Positions 34,963 through 41,401 of a stretch of 41,401 nt of DNA are shown piece by piece (position 1 is the first letter of the stretch; every line of letters begins with the position of its first letter). This stretch comes from an uncultured Christiangramia sp. (lineage in GTDB: Bacteria; Bacteroidota; Bacteroidia; Flavobacteriales; Flavobacteriaceae). Location of the stretch: NCBI RefSeq assembly GCF_913046405.1, contig NZ_CAJWRQ010000013.1, positions 1 to 41,401 of the forward strand. The letters are read 5' to 3'. Under the pieces are notes generated by a model. That model was given only the letters and a program-made list of their open reading frames with translations. It was not told the origin of the DNA and did not search any database. Position numbers and translations under genes: made by a program.

Positions 34963-34993
34963 CAAAATTAGCCTTTAATCTTAGACTTTCAAA
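34963..34993 (-). promoter_or_regulatory. Canonical promoter of the alpha/beta hydrolase-transglycosylase unit
   Basis: Read on the minus strand: TTTG (34990-34993), 19 bases, TAATTTTG (34963-34970). The predicted transcript start is about 34957-34959. It lies in the 50-base gap with the divergent pirin gene. Confidence 0.78.
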
Positions 34994-35011
34994 TCTTATA
35001 ACTCATAAATA

Positions 35012-35725
35012 ATGGATAAAATATTTCACGCTGCAGGATCTCGTGGTACCGCTAATCATGGCTGGTTGAACGCTAATTTCTCCTTTAGCTTTGCTAACTA
35101 TTTCGATCCTAATAAAACAAATTTTGGACTGCTTCGTGTACTTAATGACGATTACGTTAAATCCGGAATGGGTTTTGGTACCCATCCACATAAGGATATG
35201 GAGATCATTTCAATTCCTCTCAAGGGTGCAATAAAACATAAAGATTCCATGGGCCACACTGCAGTCATTGAGCAGGGCGAAGTACAGGTAATGAGCGCCG
35301 GAACAGGTGTGGAACATAGCGAATTTAATTCGTCTACTGAAGAATTGAACATGCTCCAAATCTGGATCTTCCCGGATAGGAACGGACATGAACCCCGCTA
35401 TGACCAAAAGAATTATAGCAAACAGTTAGATGCTGGTGAAATGGTTACAGTAGTAGCTCCAATGGGTCATGATGATGAAAATGCCTTGAAAATACATCAA
35501 AACGCCTTCCTATCAATCCAGAAGACCGAAGCTGGCAGGAATATTGAGTATAACCTAAATAACCAGGCCAATGGTGTTTACATCTTTATGATAGAAGGAG
35601 ATTCAGAAATTGATGACTTAAAGCTTTTAAAACGCGATGCTGCTGGTATCTGGAATACTGCTAAGATAAATGTTGACGTTAAAAATGAATCAATGGTGCT
35701 TTTTATTGAAGTGCCTATGAATTAA
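35012..35725 (+). CDS. Pirin family protein
   Basis: A 237-residue bicupin. The N-terminal cupin has the metal ligands in GFGTHPHKDMEIISIPLKGAIKHKDSMG and AGTGVEHSEFN. This is the YhaK/pirin type; some members act as quercetin 2,3-dioxygenases, but the natural substrate in bacteria is uncertain. The C-terminal cupin is degenerate. It is divergent from the hydrolase gene and precedes the mini-GNAT gene by 10 bases, so the two are probably co-transcribed. Confidence 0.93.
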   Translation: MDKIFHAAGSRGTANHGWLNANFSFSFANYFDPNKTNFGLLRVLNDDYVKSGMGFGTHPHKDMEIISIPLKGAIKHKDSMGHTAVIEQGEVQVMSAGTGVEHSEFNSSTEELNMLQIWIFPDRNGHEPRYDQKNYSKQLDAGEMVTVVAPMGHDDENALKIHQNAFLSIQKTEAGRNIEYNLNNQANGVYIFMIEGDSEIDDLKLLKRDAAGIWNTAKINVDVKNESMVLFIEVPMN

Positions 35726-35735
35726 AACTTAAAAT

Positions 35736-36032
35736 ATGAATGTAGAAGAAATGAAGATTACAGACAATGAATTTTTGAGACAGTTTGAAACTGAGATTAA
35801 TGGAGAACTCTGCATTATAGAATATTCTCAACAGGATAGAAAGATCTTCTTAACCAAGATCAAAGTATCTGAGAAAGTTCTGGACAGGCAAAATGATTTT
35901 ATAGAAGCGGTTCTTTCCACGATTAGCGAAACCAATATGAGAGTGGTTCCTACAAACCCGACCATTGCTGGTTTTATGCGGACAAACAGAAGAAAATATA
36001 AAGATCTACTTCCTGTAGGTATTAATATTTAA
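35736..36032 (+). CDS. Small GNAT-like protein (YidJ/Acetyltransf_CG type), degenerate
   Basis: A 98-residue protein with the outline of the short GNAT family: FETEINGELCIIEYSQQDRKIFLTKIKVSE, a helix, then MRVVPTNPTIAGFMRTNRRKYKDLL, which matches the typical VxPxCPFVxxYxxxHPEYxDL ending. The central acetyl-CoA loop, normally R-G-x-G-I/V-A/G, is replaced by VLDRQNDFIEAVL with no glycines. Acetyltransferase activity is doubtful. Its 3' end overlaps the convergent mtaB by four bases. Confidence 0.8.
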   Translation: MNVEEMKITDNEFLRQFETEINGELCIIEYSQQDRKIFLTKIKVSEKVLDRQNDFIEAVLSTISETNMRVVPTNPTIAGFMRTNRRKYKDLLPVGINI

Positions 36033-37363
36033 ACCAATTCTTCCTGAAGCATTTCGAATCTTACCAGGCCATCTTCATCGATCTCGGTAAGATTCACTTT
36101 TTTAAGTGTATTTACCATCTCTGGATTCCACGGTGCCTTTACCTTTACATAGTTTTCTGTAAATCCATGGATATAACCTGATTTGTTCTCGCCTTCGAAT
36201 AAAACCGTTGATGTATTCCCAAGCTGACTTTCATAAAAAGCTCTGCGTTTTTTAGCAGATAAGCCTCTTAGCATTTTGCTTCTCTTTTTTCGCACTTTTA
36301 ATGGGACTACTCCATCCATCTCTGCTGCTGGAGTATTATCTCTTTCTGAATAAGTGAAAACATGCAGGTATGATATATTCAATTTCTGAAGAAAATTATA
36401 GGTCTCCAGAAAATGCTCATCAGTTTCACCTGGAAAGCCAACAATGACATCTACGCCAATACAGGCATCTGGCATGACTGATTTTATCTTATTTACACGA
36501 TCCGCATATAGATCACTCAGATAGCGCCTACGCATACGCTTGAGCATATCGTCACTTCCACTTTGAAGTGGAATGTGAAAATGAGGCACAAAAGTATTAC
36601 TTGAAGCTACAAAATCGATCGTTTCATTTTTTAGCAGGTTTGGTTCTATGGATGAAATACGAAGTCTTTCAATCCCTTCAACTTCATCCAGTGCCTGTAC
36701 GAGCTCAAGAAAAGTATGCTCATGCTTTTTATTTCCGAATTCACCTTTCCCGTAGTCTCCAATATTTACTCCTGTGAGAACGATCTCTTTTATTCCCTGT
36801 TCTGCAATTTCCGAAGCATTCTGAAGGACATTTTCAAGGCGGTCACTTCTCGAAATACCTCTGGCTAAAGGAATGGTACAATATGTACACTTATAATCAC
36901 ATCCGTCCTGAACTTTCAAAAAAGCCCGGGTACGATCACCTATAGAATAAGAACCCACGTAGAAATCGGCTTCATCGATCTCGCAGCTATGAACTTCACC
37001 ATGATCATTCTTGGTGAGGTCGTTCAGGTAGTCTGTAATTTTGAATTTTTCAGTAGCACCCAGGACCAGATCCACACCATCTACCTCGGCTAGTTCTTCT
37101 GGTTTCAATTGAGCATAGCAGCCTACCGCAATAAGAAATGCATCTTCATTTGCCTTCTGTGCGTGCTTTACAATAGTTTTGAATCGTTTATCTGCATTTT
37201 CAGTAACAGAACAGGTATTGATCACGTAAACATCTGCTGCTTCATCAAACTCCACCCTCTGGAATCCTTCATTCTCAAAAGATCTAGCGATCGTGGAAGT
37301 TTCAGAAAAATTCAGCTTACAGCCAAGGGTATAAAATGCTACTTTTTTTGCGCTCATGATCAA
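36029..37363 (-). CDS. mtaB: tRNA t6A37 C2-methylthiotransferase MtaB
   Basis: A 444-residue radical-SAM enzyme that converts t6A37 to ms2t6A37 in tRNAs reading ANN codons. Three N-terminal cysteines for the auxiliary cluster are seen in TLGCKLN (Cys15), NTCSVTENADKRF and VGCYAQ. The radical-SAM triad is CDYKCTYC. A C-terminal TRAM-like domain (about 380-440, LGNTSTVLFEGENKSG) binds tRNA. The N-terminal TLGCKLNFSETS places it in the MtaB branch rather than MiaB or RimO. Two Met codons lie at the start; MSAKKVAFYTLG at residue 3 is an equally likely start. A TATCTTTG box lies 27 bases upstream. Confidence 0.95.
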   Translation of the reverse strand: MIMSAKKVAFYTLGCKLNFSETSTIARSFENEGFQRVEFDEAADVYVINTCSVTENADKRFKTIVKHAQKANEDAFLIAVGCYAQLKPEELAEVDGVDLVLGATEKFKITDYLNDLTKNDHGEVHSCEIDEADFYVGSYSIGDRTRAFLKVQDGCDYKCTYCTIPLARGISRSDRLENVLQNASEIAEQGIKEIVLTGVNIGDYGKGEFGNKKHEHTFLELVQALDEVEGIERLRISSIEPNLLKNETIDFVASSNTFVPHFHIPLQSGSDDMLKRMRRRYLSDLYADRVNKIKSVMPDACIGVDVIVGFPGETDEHFLETYNFLQKLNISYLHVFTYSERDNTPAAEMDGVVPLKVRKKRSKMLRGLSAKKRRAFYESQLGNTSTVLFEGENKSGYIHGFTENYVKVKAPWNPEMVNTLKKVNLTEIDEDGLVRFEMLQEELV

Positions 37364-37389
37364 TTCGTCTAATCCTGTATTTCGGGCTG

Positions 37390-37397
37390 CAAAGATA
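37390..37397 (-). promoter_or_regulatory. Possible -7 promoter box for mtaB
   Basis: On the minus strand this reads TATCTTTG, matching TAnnTTTG, 27 bases before the mtaB start. There is no TTTG at the usual -33 distance. Confidence 0.4.
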
Positions 37398-37468
37398 CCA
37401 ACTTAAAGTGTTTCTGAAAAATCATTTATGAAACTGAAAATCAAATGATCAGACGGGGTTTCTAGAAT

Positions 37469-38641
37469 TTAATCCCGTCGCCATTTCGCGGAATAATCGA
37501 AAATATGCTCCATGATCTTTTCATCGGCTGCGGTGAGCTCTACTCCCCGGCGTTGCATTACCAGTCTGGCGGTTTCAAAAACCTTAGTCAGTTTATATGT
37601 AGTTGTTCCTGCACTTCCACCCCAGCTATAAGAAGGAATAAAATTTCTAGGGAAACCACTCCCAAAAATATTAGCACTCACTCCTACTACGGTCCCGGTA
37701 TTAAACATGGTATTGATACCACATTTACTGTGATCTCCCATTATAAGTCCGCAGAACTGCAACCCGGTATCTGCAAATCTTTCTGTCTCGTAATCCCATA
37801 AGCGGACGGCGGCATAATTATTCTTAAGATTGCTGTTATTAGAATCGGCACCTATATTGCACCACTCGCCAAGTACAGAATTTCCTAAAAAGCCATCATG
37901 CCCTTTATTAGAATTCTGAAGCAACACAGAGTTGCTGATCTCACCTCCCGCTTTGCATGAAGGTCCAATGGTAGTAGCGCCATAAATTTTAGCACCCATT
38001 TTGATCGTTGCAGATTCTCCTAGCGCGAAAGGACCTTTGATAAGCGATCCTTCCATAACTGTAGCATTTTTACCTATATAAATAGGGCCATCGCTGGCAT
38101 TTAATGAACAATTTTCTACGCTTGCACCTTCCTCAATAAAAATGTTTTCTGAATTCTTGGTGTAATTTGAAGAGTCAATGTCCTGAGAAGTTCTTCCTTT
38201 GGTCAAATGATTAAAGTCTAACTGAATAGCTTCAGCATTTTTAGAGAAGATATCCCAGGTATGAGCAACTATAAAAGGCTTTCTGGATGATTCTTTAAGC
38301 TGAAGATCTTCAATAGATAGTTCTGAATTCCCTTCAAACTTATATGCAATTAGGATATCTTCAAAAACTAATTTTTCGCCATGCTGAAGTACTGAAATTT
38401 CCTCCAGTAATGTATCATCCGGTAACACAGAAGCATTGATAAAGATATTTGAACTCTCTAACTTCAATGGCCACTTTTCAGACAGATATTCTTCAGTCTT
38501 AGTTGAAGTAGTAGCATTTAATCGTTGCTCCCATTTTTCACGGATAGTTAGTATCCCAATCCGTAGATCGGCTACTGGCCTGGTGAATGTAAATGGTAAT
38601 AGATTATTTCGGAAAGTACCGTCAAATAGAATATAGTTCAT
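37469..38641 (-). CDS. GlmU-like sugar nucleotidyltransferase family protein
   Basis: A 390-residue protein of the Bacteroidota GlmU-like family. The N-terminal part (about 1-160) begins MNYILFDGTFRNNLLPFTFTR and resembles a nucleotidyltransferase fold, but the canonical LxxGxGTRM-type loop is absent. The C-terminal part (about 165-350) is a left-handed beta-helix with hexapeptide repeats (SLNASDGPIYIGKNATVMEG, KMGAKIYGATTIGPSCKAGG). It may transfer nucleotidyl or acetyl groups to a sugar phosphate, but the substrate is not known. It follows L31 on the same strand behind a terminator and has a possible own -7 box. Confidence 0.88.
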   Translation of the reverse strand: MNYILFDGTFRNNLLPFTFTRPVADLRIGILTIREKWEQRLNATTSTKTEEYLSEKWPLKLESSNIFINASVLPDDTLLEEISVLQHGEKLVFEDILIAYKFEGNSELSIEDLQLKESSRKPFIVAHTWDIFSKNAEAIQLDFNHLTKGRTSQDIDSSNYTKNSENIFIEEGASVENCSLNASDGPIYIGKNATVMEGSLIKGPFALGESATIKMGAKIYGATTIGPSCKAGGEISNSVLLQNSNKGHDGFLGNSVLGEWCNIGADSNNSNLKNNYAAVRLWDYETERFADTGLQFCGLIMGDHSKCGINTMFNTGTVVGVSANIFGSGFPRNFIPSYSWGGSAGTTTYKLTKVFETARLVMQRRGVELTAADEKIMEHIFDYSAKWRRD

Positions 38642-38660
38642 ATCGTATGCTTTGATTCAG

Positions 38661-38668
38661 CAAAAATA
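38661..38668 (-). promoter_or_regulatory. Possible -7 promoter box for the GlmU-like gene
   Basis: On the minus strand this reads TATTTTTG, matching TAnnTTTG, 20 bases before the start codon. No -33 partner is seen. It lies between the L31 terminator and the gene. Confidence 0.4.
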
Positions 38669-38701
38669 AAGTTTCCAATGAAACGGACTGCTTCTAAAAC
38701 G

Positions 38702-38725
38702 AAAAAAGCCGCTAAAAGCGGCTTT
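38702..38725 (-). terminator. Terminator after rpmE
   Basis: AAAGCCGCT (38705-38713) pairs with AGCGGCTTT (38717-38725) around a 3-base loop; read on the minus strand it ends in a run of six T. It begins 23 bases after the L31 stop. Confidence 0.9.
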
Positions 38726-38747
38726 GTATATCGAAAATTCGGAAGAA

Positions 38748-39002
38748 TTACTTCTTCTTGAATTTTGAGTATTTGTTCTTGAACTTGTCAATTCTACCTG
38801 CAGTATCCAATAATTTGGTCTGTCCAGTATAGTATGGGTGAGAAGTTCTGGAAATTTCCAGTTTTACCAACGGGTATTCAGTTCCGTCAACTTCAATAGT
38901 TTCTTTTGTTTTTGCTGTAGATTTAGTTAAAAACACGTCTTCGTTAGACATATCTTTAAATGCTACTAATCTATAATTTTCCGGATGGATTCCCTGCTTC
39001 AT
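38748..39002 (-). CDS. rpmE2: 50S ribosomal protein L31, type B
   Basis: An 84-residue L31. It starts [20 protein letters not shown] and contains [24 protein letters not shown] and [17 protein letters not shown], the pattern of the zinc-independent type B (also called rpmE2). The CxxC zinc ligands of type A L31 are absent. It has a canonical promoter and its own terminator, so it is monocistronic. In bacteria with both types the B form supports growth under zinc shortage; a type A gene is not seen in this window. Confidence 0.97.
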   Translation of the reverse strand: MKQGIHPENYRLVAFKDMSNEDVFLTKSTAKTKETIEVDGTEYPLVKLEISRTSHPYYTGQTKLLDTAGRIDKFKNKYSKFKKK

Positions 39003-39029
39003 CGCTTTGATCTTTTAATTTTCGAGGTG

Positions 39030-39060
39030 CAAATTTAACTAATTACTACTTATGAACAAA
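39030..39060 (-). promoter_or_regulatory. Canonical promoter of rpmE2
   Basis: Read on the minus strand: TTTG (39057-39060), 19 bases, TAAATTTG (39030-39037). The predicted start near 39024 gives a leader of about 22 bases. Confidence 0.8.
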
Positions 39061-39088
39061 TAAAATTGAAAAAAGTTTTTATTTATTA

Positions 39089-39114
39089 TTGAGTGTAACG
39101 TTTCCTTATATTTG
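39089..39114 (+). promoter_or_regulatory. Promoter of the DUF4199-glycosyltransferase operon
   Basis: TTG at 39089-39091 and TATATTTG at 39107-39114, 15 bases apart, match the -33 and -7 elements except for the short spacing. The -7 box is 37 bases before the start codon. Confidence 0.5.
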
Positions 39115-39151
39115 TTAACTAACTGCTAAACTAATCAATCTACAACTTACA

Positions 39152-39682
39152 ATGGAACAATCAACAAAAAAACTAGCTACGAGTTATGGCCTTTATCTAG
39201 GTATTGCACTTATTCTAATCTCGGTCTTAGTGTATGCATTCGACATTTCTTTAATGACTGAATGGTATTATACACCAATTGTATATATTATAATCCTTGC
39301 GCTAGCTATCATGGCAGTAAATAAGGCTAAGAAGTTCAATACTGGGATTTTTAGTTTTAAGGAAGCTTTTTCTACCTATTTTATTACAGTAGTAATTGGA
39401 TTGGTTTTATCTACCTTATTTAGTGTTATACTTTTCAATGTAATCGACCCTCAAGCGGCAGATACGTTGCAGGAAATTACGATGAGTAAGCAGGCAGAAA
39501 TGTTCGAAAAGTTTGGAATGACTGAAGCTCAGATTAACGAGACGATGACCGAAATGCAAAAAGAAAATTTCTTTTCGTTTAAAAATGTTATGATTAGTCT
39601 GGCAATCCAGTTAGTTATATTTTCAATTATAGGATTAATCGTAGCTTTGATCTTTAGAGAGAAAGATAAGACAAACGCATAA
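39152..39682 (+). CDS. DUF4199 family membrane protein
   Basis: A 176-residue membrane protein with four predicted helices: about residues 13-30, 38-55, 70-95 and 150-168. The DUF4199 signature FSFKEAFSTYFITVVIGLVLSTLFSVILFNVIDP lies in the middle, and a charged helical hairpin rich in Met and Glu (TMSKQAEMFEKFGMTEAQ-like) separates helices 3 and 4. The family is restricted largely to Bacteroidota and has no known function. It starts the operon with the glycosyltransferase, whose start is three bases after its stop. Confidence 0.9.
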   Translation: MEQSTKKLATSYGLYLGIALILISVLVYAFDISLMTEWYYTPIVYIIILALAIMAVNKAKKFNTGIFSFKEAFSTYFITVVIGLVLSTLFSVILFNVIDPQAADTLQEITMSKQAEMFEKFGMTEAQINETMTEMQKENFFSFKNVMISLAIQLVIFSIIGLIVALIFREKDKTNA

Positions 39683-39685
39683 TAT

Positions 39686-40645
39686 ATGCAGATATCGGTA
39701 GTTATACCATTACTCAACGAAGAGCAATCTTTGGTTGAATTATATAATTGGATCGCAAAAGTATTGCGATCCAATTCCTTTTCTTATGAGATCATCTTTA
39801 TTGATGATGGCAGCACAGATGGTTCCTGGAAGACGATCGAATCACTTTCTGAAGCCGATGATCGTGTAAAAGGCATACGTTTTAATAGAAATTACGGGAA
39901 ATCCCAGGCATTACATGCTGGTTTTATCGAAGCCCAGGGTGAAGTGATCATCACCATGGATGCCGATCTTCAGGATAATCCTGATGAAATTCCAGAATTA
40001 TACGCCTTAATTAAGGAGCAGAAATATGACCTTGTTTCAGGATGGAAAAAGAAGCGTTATGATAATGTGATCACCAAAAATCTTCCTTCCAAACTATTTA
40101 ATGCCGCTGCAAGAAAAACTTCCGGAGTAAAATTAAATGATTTTAATTGCGGACTAAAGGCTTACAAAAAAGAAGTGATCAAGAACATCGATGTCTATGG
40201 TGAAATGCATCGATACATTCCTGTACTTGCCAAAAATGCCGGTTACAGCAAGATCACCGAAAAAGAAGTTAAACACCAGGCCAGGAAATATGGTAACACA
40301 AAATTTGGCGCCAGTAGATTTCTAAATGGCTTCCTGGACCTAATTAGCATTTGGTTTCTTTCCAAATTTGGACGCAGACCTATGCACCTTTTTGGAGCAC
40401 TGGGCGTTCTAATGTTTATCATTGGTTTTGTCTCTGCATTTCTTATTGGTGTCTCCAAGCTTTATAAACTTTATCATGGCCTACCTAACGTACTGGTAAC
40501 TCAGAATCCATGGTTCTATATTTCACTTGCAGTGATGATCATAGGAACACAGTTTTTTCTTGCTGGTTTTCTGGGAGAGCTTATTCTTCGTTCAAAACGC
40601 GAGAAAGAGCGCTACCTGATACGAAAAACCACCAGTAATATTTAG
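39686..40645 (+). CDS. Family 2 glycosyltransferase (polyprenyl-phosphate sugar type)
   Basis: A 319-residue GT2 enzyme of the DPM1/GtrB/ArnC type, which transfers a sugar from a nucleotide donor to a polyprenyl phosphate. Seen: VVIPLLNEEQSL at the start, FIDDGSTDGSW, GIRFNRNYGKSQALHAGF, and MDADLQDNPDEIPEL with the metal-binding DxD. Two membrane helices (about 230-255 and 270-295) lie near the C-terminus, as in GtrB. With DUF4199 directly upstream in the same operon, the latter may help it in the membrane, which is inference. The sugar is not identified. Confidence 0.93.
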   Translation: MQISVVIPLLNEEQSLVELYNWIAKVLRSNSFSYEIIFIDDGSTDGSWKTIESLSEADDRVKGIRFNRNYGKSQALHAGFIEAQGEVIITMDADLQDNPDEIPELYALIKEQKYDLVSGWKKKRYDNVITKNLPSKLFNAAARKTSGVKLNDFNCGLKAYKKEVIKNIDVYGEMHRYIPVLAKNAGYSKITEKEVKHQARKYGNTKFGASRFLNGFLDLISIWFLSKFGRRPMHLFGALGVLMFIIGFVSAFLIGVSKLYKLYHGLPNVLVTQNPWFYISLAVMIIGTQFFLAGFLGELILRSKREKERYLIRKTTSNI

Positions 40646-40666
40646 TACCTTTCTCGTATTAATCAT

Positions 40667-40674
40667 TATTTTTG
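40667..40674 (+). promoter_or_regulatory. Possible -7 promoter box for the phosphohexomutase gene
   Basis: TATTTTTG matches TAnnTTTG, 20 bases before the ATG at 40695. A -33 TTTG is lacking (TTTC is nearest). Confidence 0.4.
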
Positions 40675-40694
40675 TTTAGCAAAATTAACTAATT

Positions 40695-41401
40695 ATGGCA
40701 ACTAATAAACCTGAAATTCTTCAGAAGGCACAGGCGTGGCTTACTGATATCTTTGATGCAGACACTAAAACCGAGATCAATAGACTAATAAATGCTGATC
40801 CAGGGGAGCTGGAAGAAAGCTTTTACAAAAATGCTGAATTTGGTACAGGTGGAATGCGTGGTGTTATGGGTGTTGGTACAAATCGTATCAACAAATATAC
40901 TTTAGGTAAAAATACCCAGGGACTTTCAGATTATTTGAAAAAATCTTTTCCTGGAGAGCAGGTTAAAGTTGCGATTGCTTACGACTGCAGGCATAATAGC
41001 GATACGTTAGCCAAAGTTGTTGCAGATGTATTTTCGGCGAACGATATCAAAGTATATCTCTTTTCTGAACTACGACCGACTCCTGAATTGTCTTTTGCAG
41101 TCAAGGAATTAGAATGTCACTGTGGGATCGTGCTTACCGCAAGCCATAATCCACCAGAATACAATGGTTACAAGGTTTATTGGCAGGATGGTGGCCAGTT
41201 AGTTCCACCGCAGGACAAAGAAGTGATCGAAATCATTAATAATCTTGACTATACTGAAGTTAAATTTGAAGCGAACGAATCATTGATCGAAAAGATCGAC
41301 CAAAAGGTTGACGATTCATTTGCAAAAGCTTCCGTAGAAAATGGAAGTTTTGATACTTCAGCTACCGCAAAGAGCAATCTTAAAGTAGTATTTACTTCTC
41401 T
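40695..41401 (+). CDS. Phospho-sugar mutase (phosphoglucomutase/phosphomannomutase), partial
   Basis: The first 235 codons of an alpha-D-phosphohexomutase that interconverts hexose 1- and 6-phosphates. Seen: FGTGGMRGVMGVG at 49-61, which holds the conserved Arg near the N-terminus, AIAYDCRHNS, LRPTPELSFAV, and the active-site TASHNPPEYNGYK with the phosphoserine Ser150. Family members are about 570 residues, so over half of the gene lies beyond the window. The start is the ATG after a TAnnTTTG box. Whether glucose or mannose phosphate is preferred cannot be told from this part. Confidence 0.95.
   Translation, partial: MATNKPEILQKAQAWLTDIFDADTKTEINRLINADPGELEESFYKNAEFGTGGMRGVMGVGTNRINKYTLGKNTQGLSDYLKKSFPGEQVKVAIAYDCRHNSDTLAKVVADVFSANDIKVYLFSELRPTPELSFAVKELECHCGIVLTASHNPPEYNGYKVYWQDGGQLVPPQDKEVIEIINNLDYTEVKFEANESLIEKIDQKVDDSFAKASVENGSFDTSATAKSNLKVVFTS

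Noticed and set aside
37452-37479. GACGGG/CCCGTC hairpin at the end of the GlmU-like gene
   Set aside because: The stem is only 6 bp, overlaps the coding end and has no T run after it on the minus strand, so it is a poor terminator.

Overview
The window is an AT-rich, gene-dense chromosomal segment of a marine-type Flavobacteriaceae bacterium (Bacteroidota; the gene content and order look like the Gramella/Christiangramia/Salegentibacter group, which is inference). Pointers to this phylum are promoter boxes of the TTTG-N19-TAnnTTTG type, near absence of strong Shine-Dalgarno sites, lipoproteins with a Cys-Ser-Ser-Asp-Asp start, DUF4252 and DUF4199 proteins, a 950-residue CarB and type B L31. 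No phage, IS element, CRISPR array, tRNA or rRNA was seen, and no gene-free stretch exceeds about 300 bases except the 313-base btuB/btuF interval, which holds a cobalamin riboswitch.

Layout. 1-5.2 kb (minus): 5' part of priA, then a run nadC - brkB-like - chalcone-isomerase-like - DUF2147. 5.2-9.1 kb (plus): rlmH-rdgB, a DEAD-box RNA helicase with a structured 5' leader, and a CarboxypepD_reg protein. 9.1-10.3 kb (minus): SRPBCC protein and trmH. 10.5-13.2 kb (plus): a sirtuin lacking the usual zinc cysteines, a helical-repeat gene broken by two single-base frameshifts, and purB. 13.2-15.3 kb (minus): ECF sigma factor, membrane anti-sigma candidate and two DUF4252 proteins. 15.5-17.0 kb (plus): surface-type S41 peptidase lipoprotein.

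17.0-23.2 kb is a complete vitamin B12 uptake locus: a cobalamin riboswitch leads a minus-strand btuB (TonB-dependent receptor) and btuG-like beta-propeller lipoprotein, while a divergent, tightly overlapping btuF-btuC-btuD ABC importer is read from the other side. Outer-membrane capture, TonB-driven passage, periplasmic binding and ATP-driven import are therefore all encoded together.

23.2-28.2 kb (plus): rmuC, a class-C beta-lactamase-like serine hydrolase, a small membrane protein, an acyl-CoA thioesterase, an SBF-like transporter and a lipoprotein. 28.2-31.8 kb (minus): DUF423, carB and rpmH (L34, 52 aa). 31.9-33.3 kb (plus): TPR-like membrane protein and a thioredoxin-fold protein with a degenerate CxxC. 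33.2-35.0 kb (minus): lytic transglycosylase and alpha/beta hydrolase. 35.0-36.0 kb (plus): pirin and a mini-GNAT. 36.0-39.0 kb (minus): mtaB, a GlmU-like protein and rpmE (type B L31). 39.1-41.4 kb (plus): DUF4199 protein, GT2 glycosyltransferase and the 5' part of a phosphohexomutase.

The best leads are the DEAD-box leader with mutually exclusive helices, the divergent B12 locus with a riboswitch on one arm only, the doubly frameshifted gene between the sirtuin and purB, and the apparently zinc-less YxxR sirtuin. Most of the rest is ordinary flavobacterial core genome.
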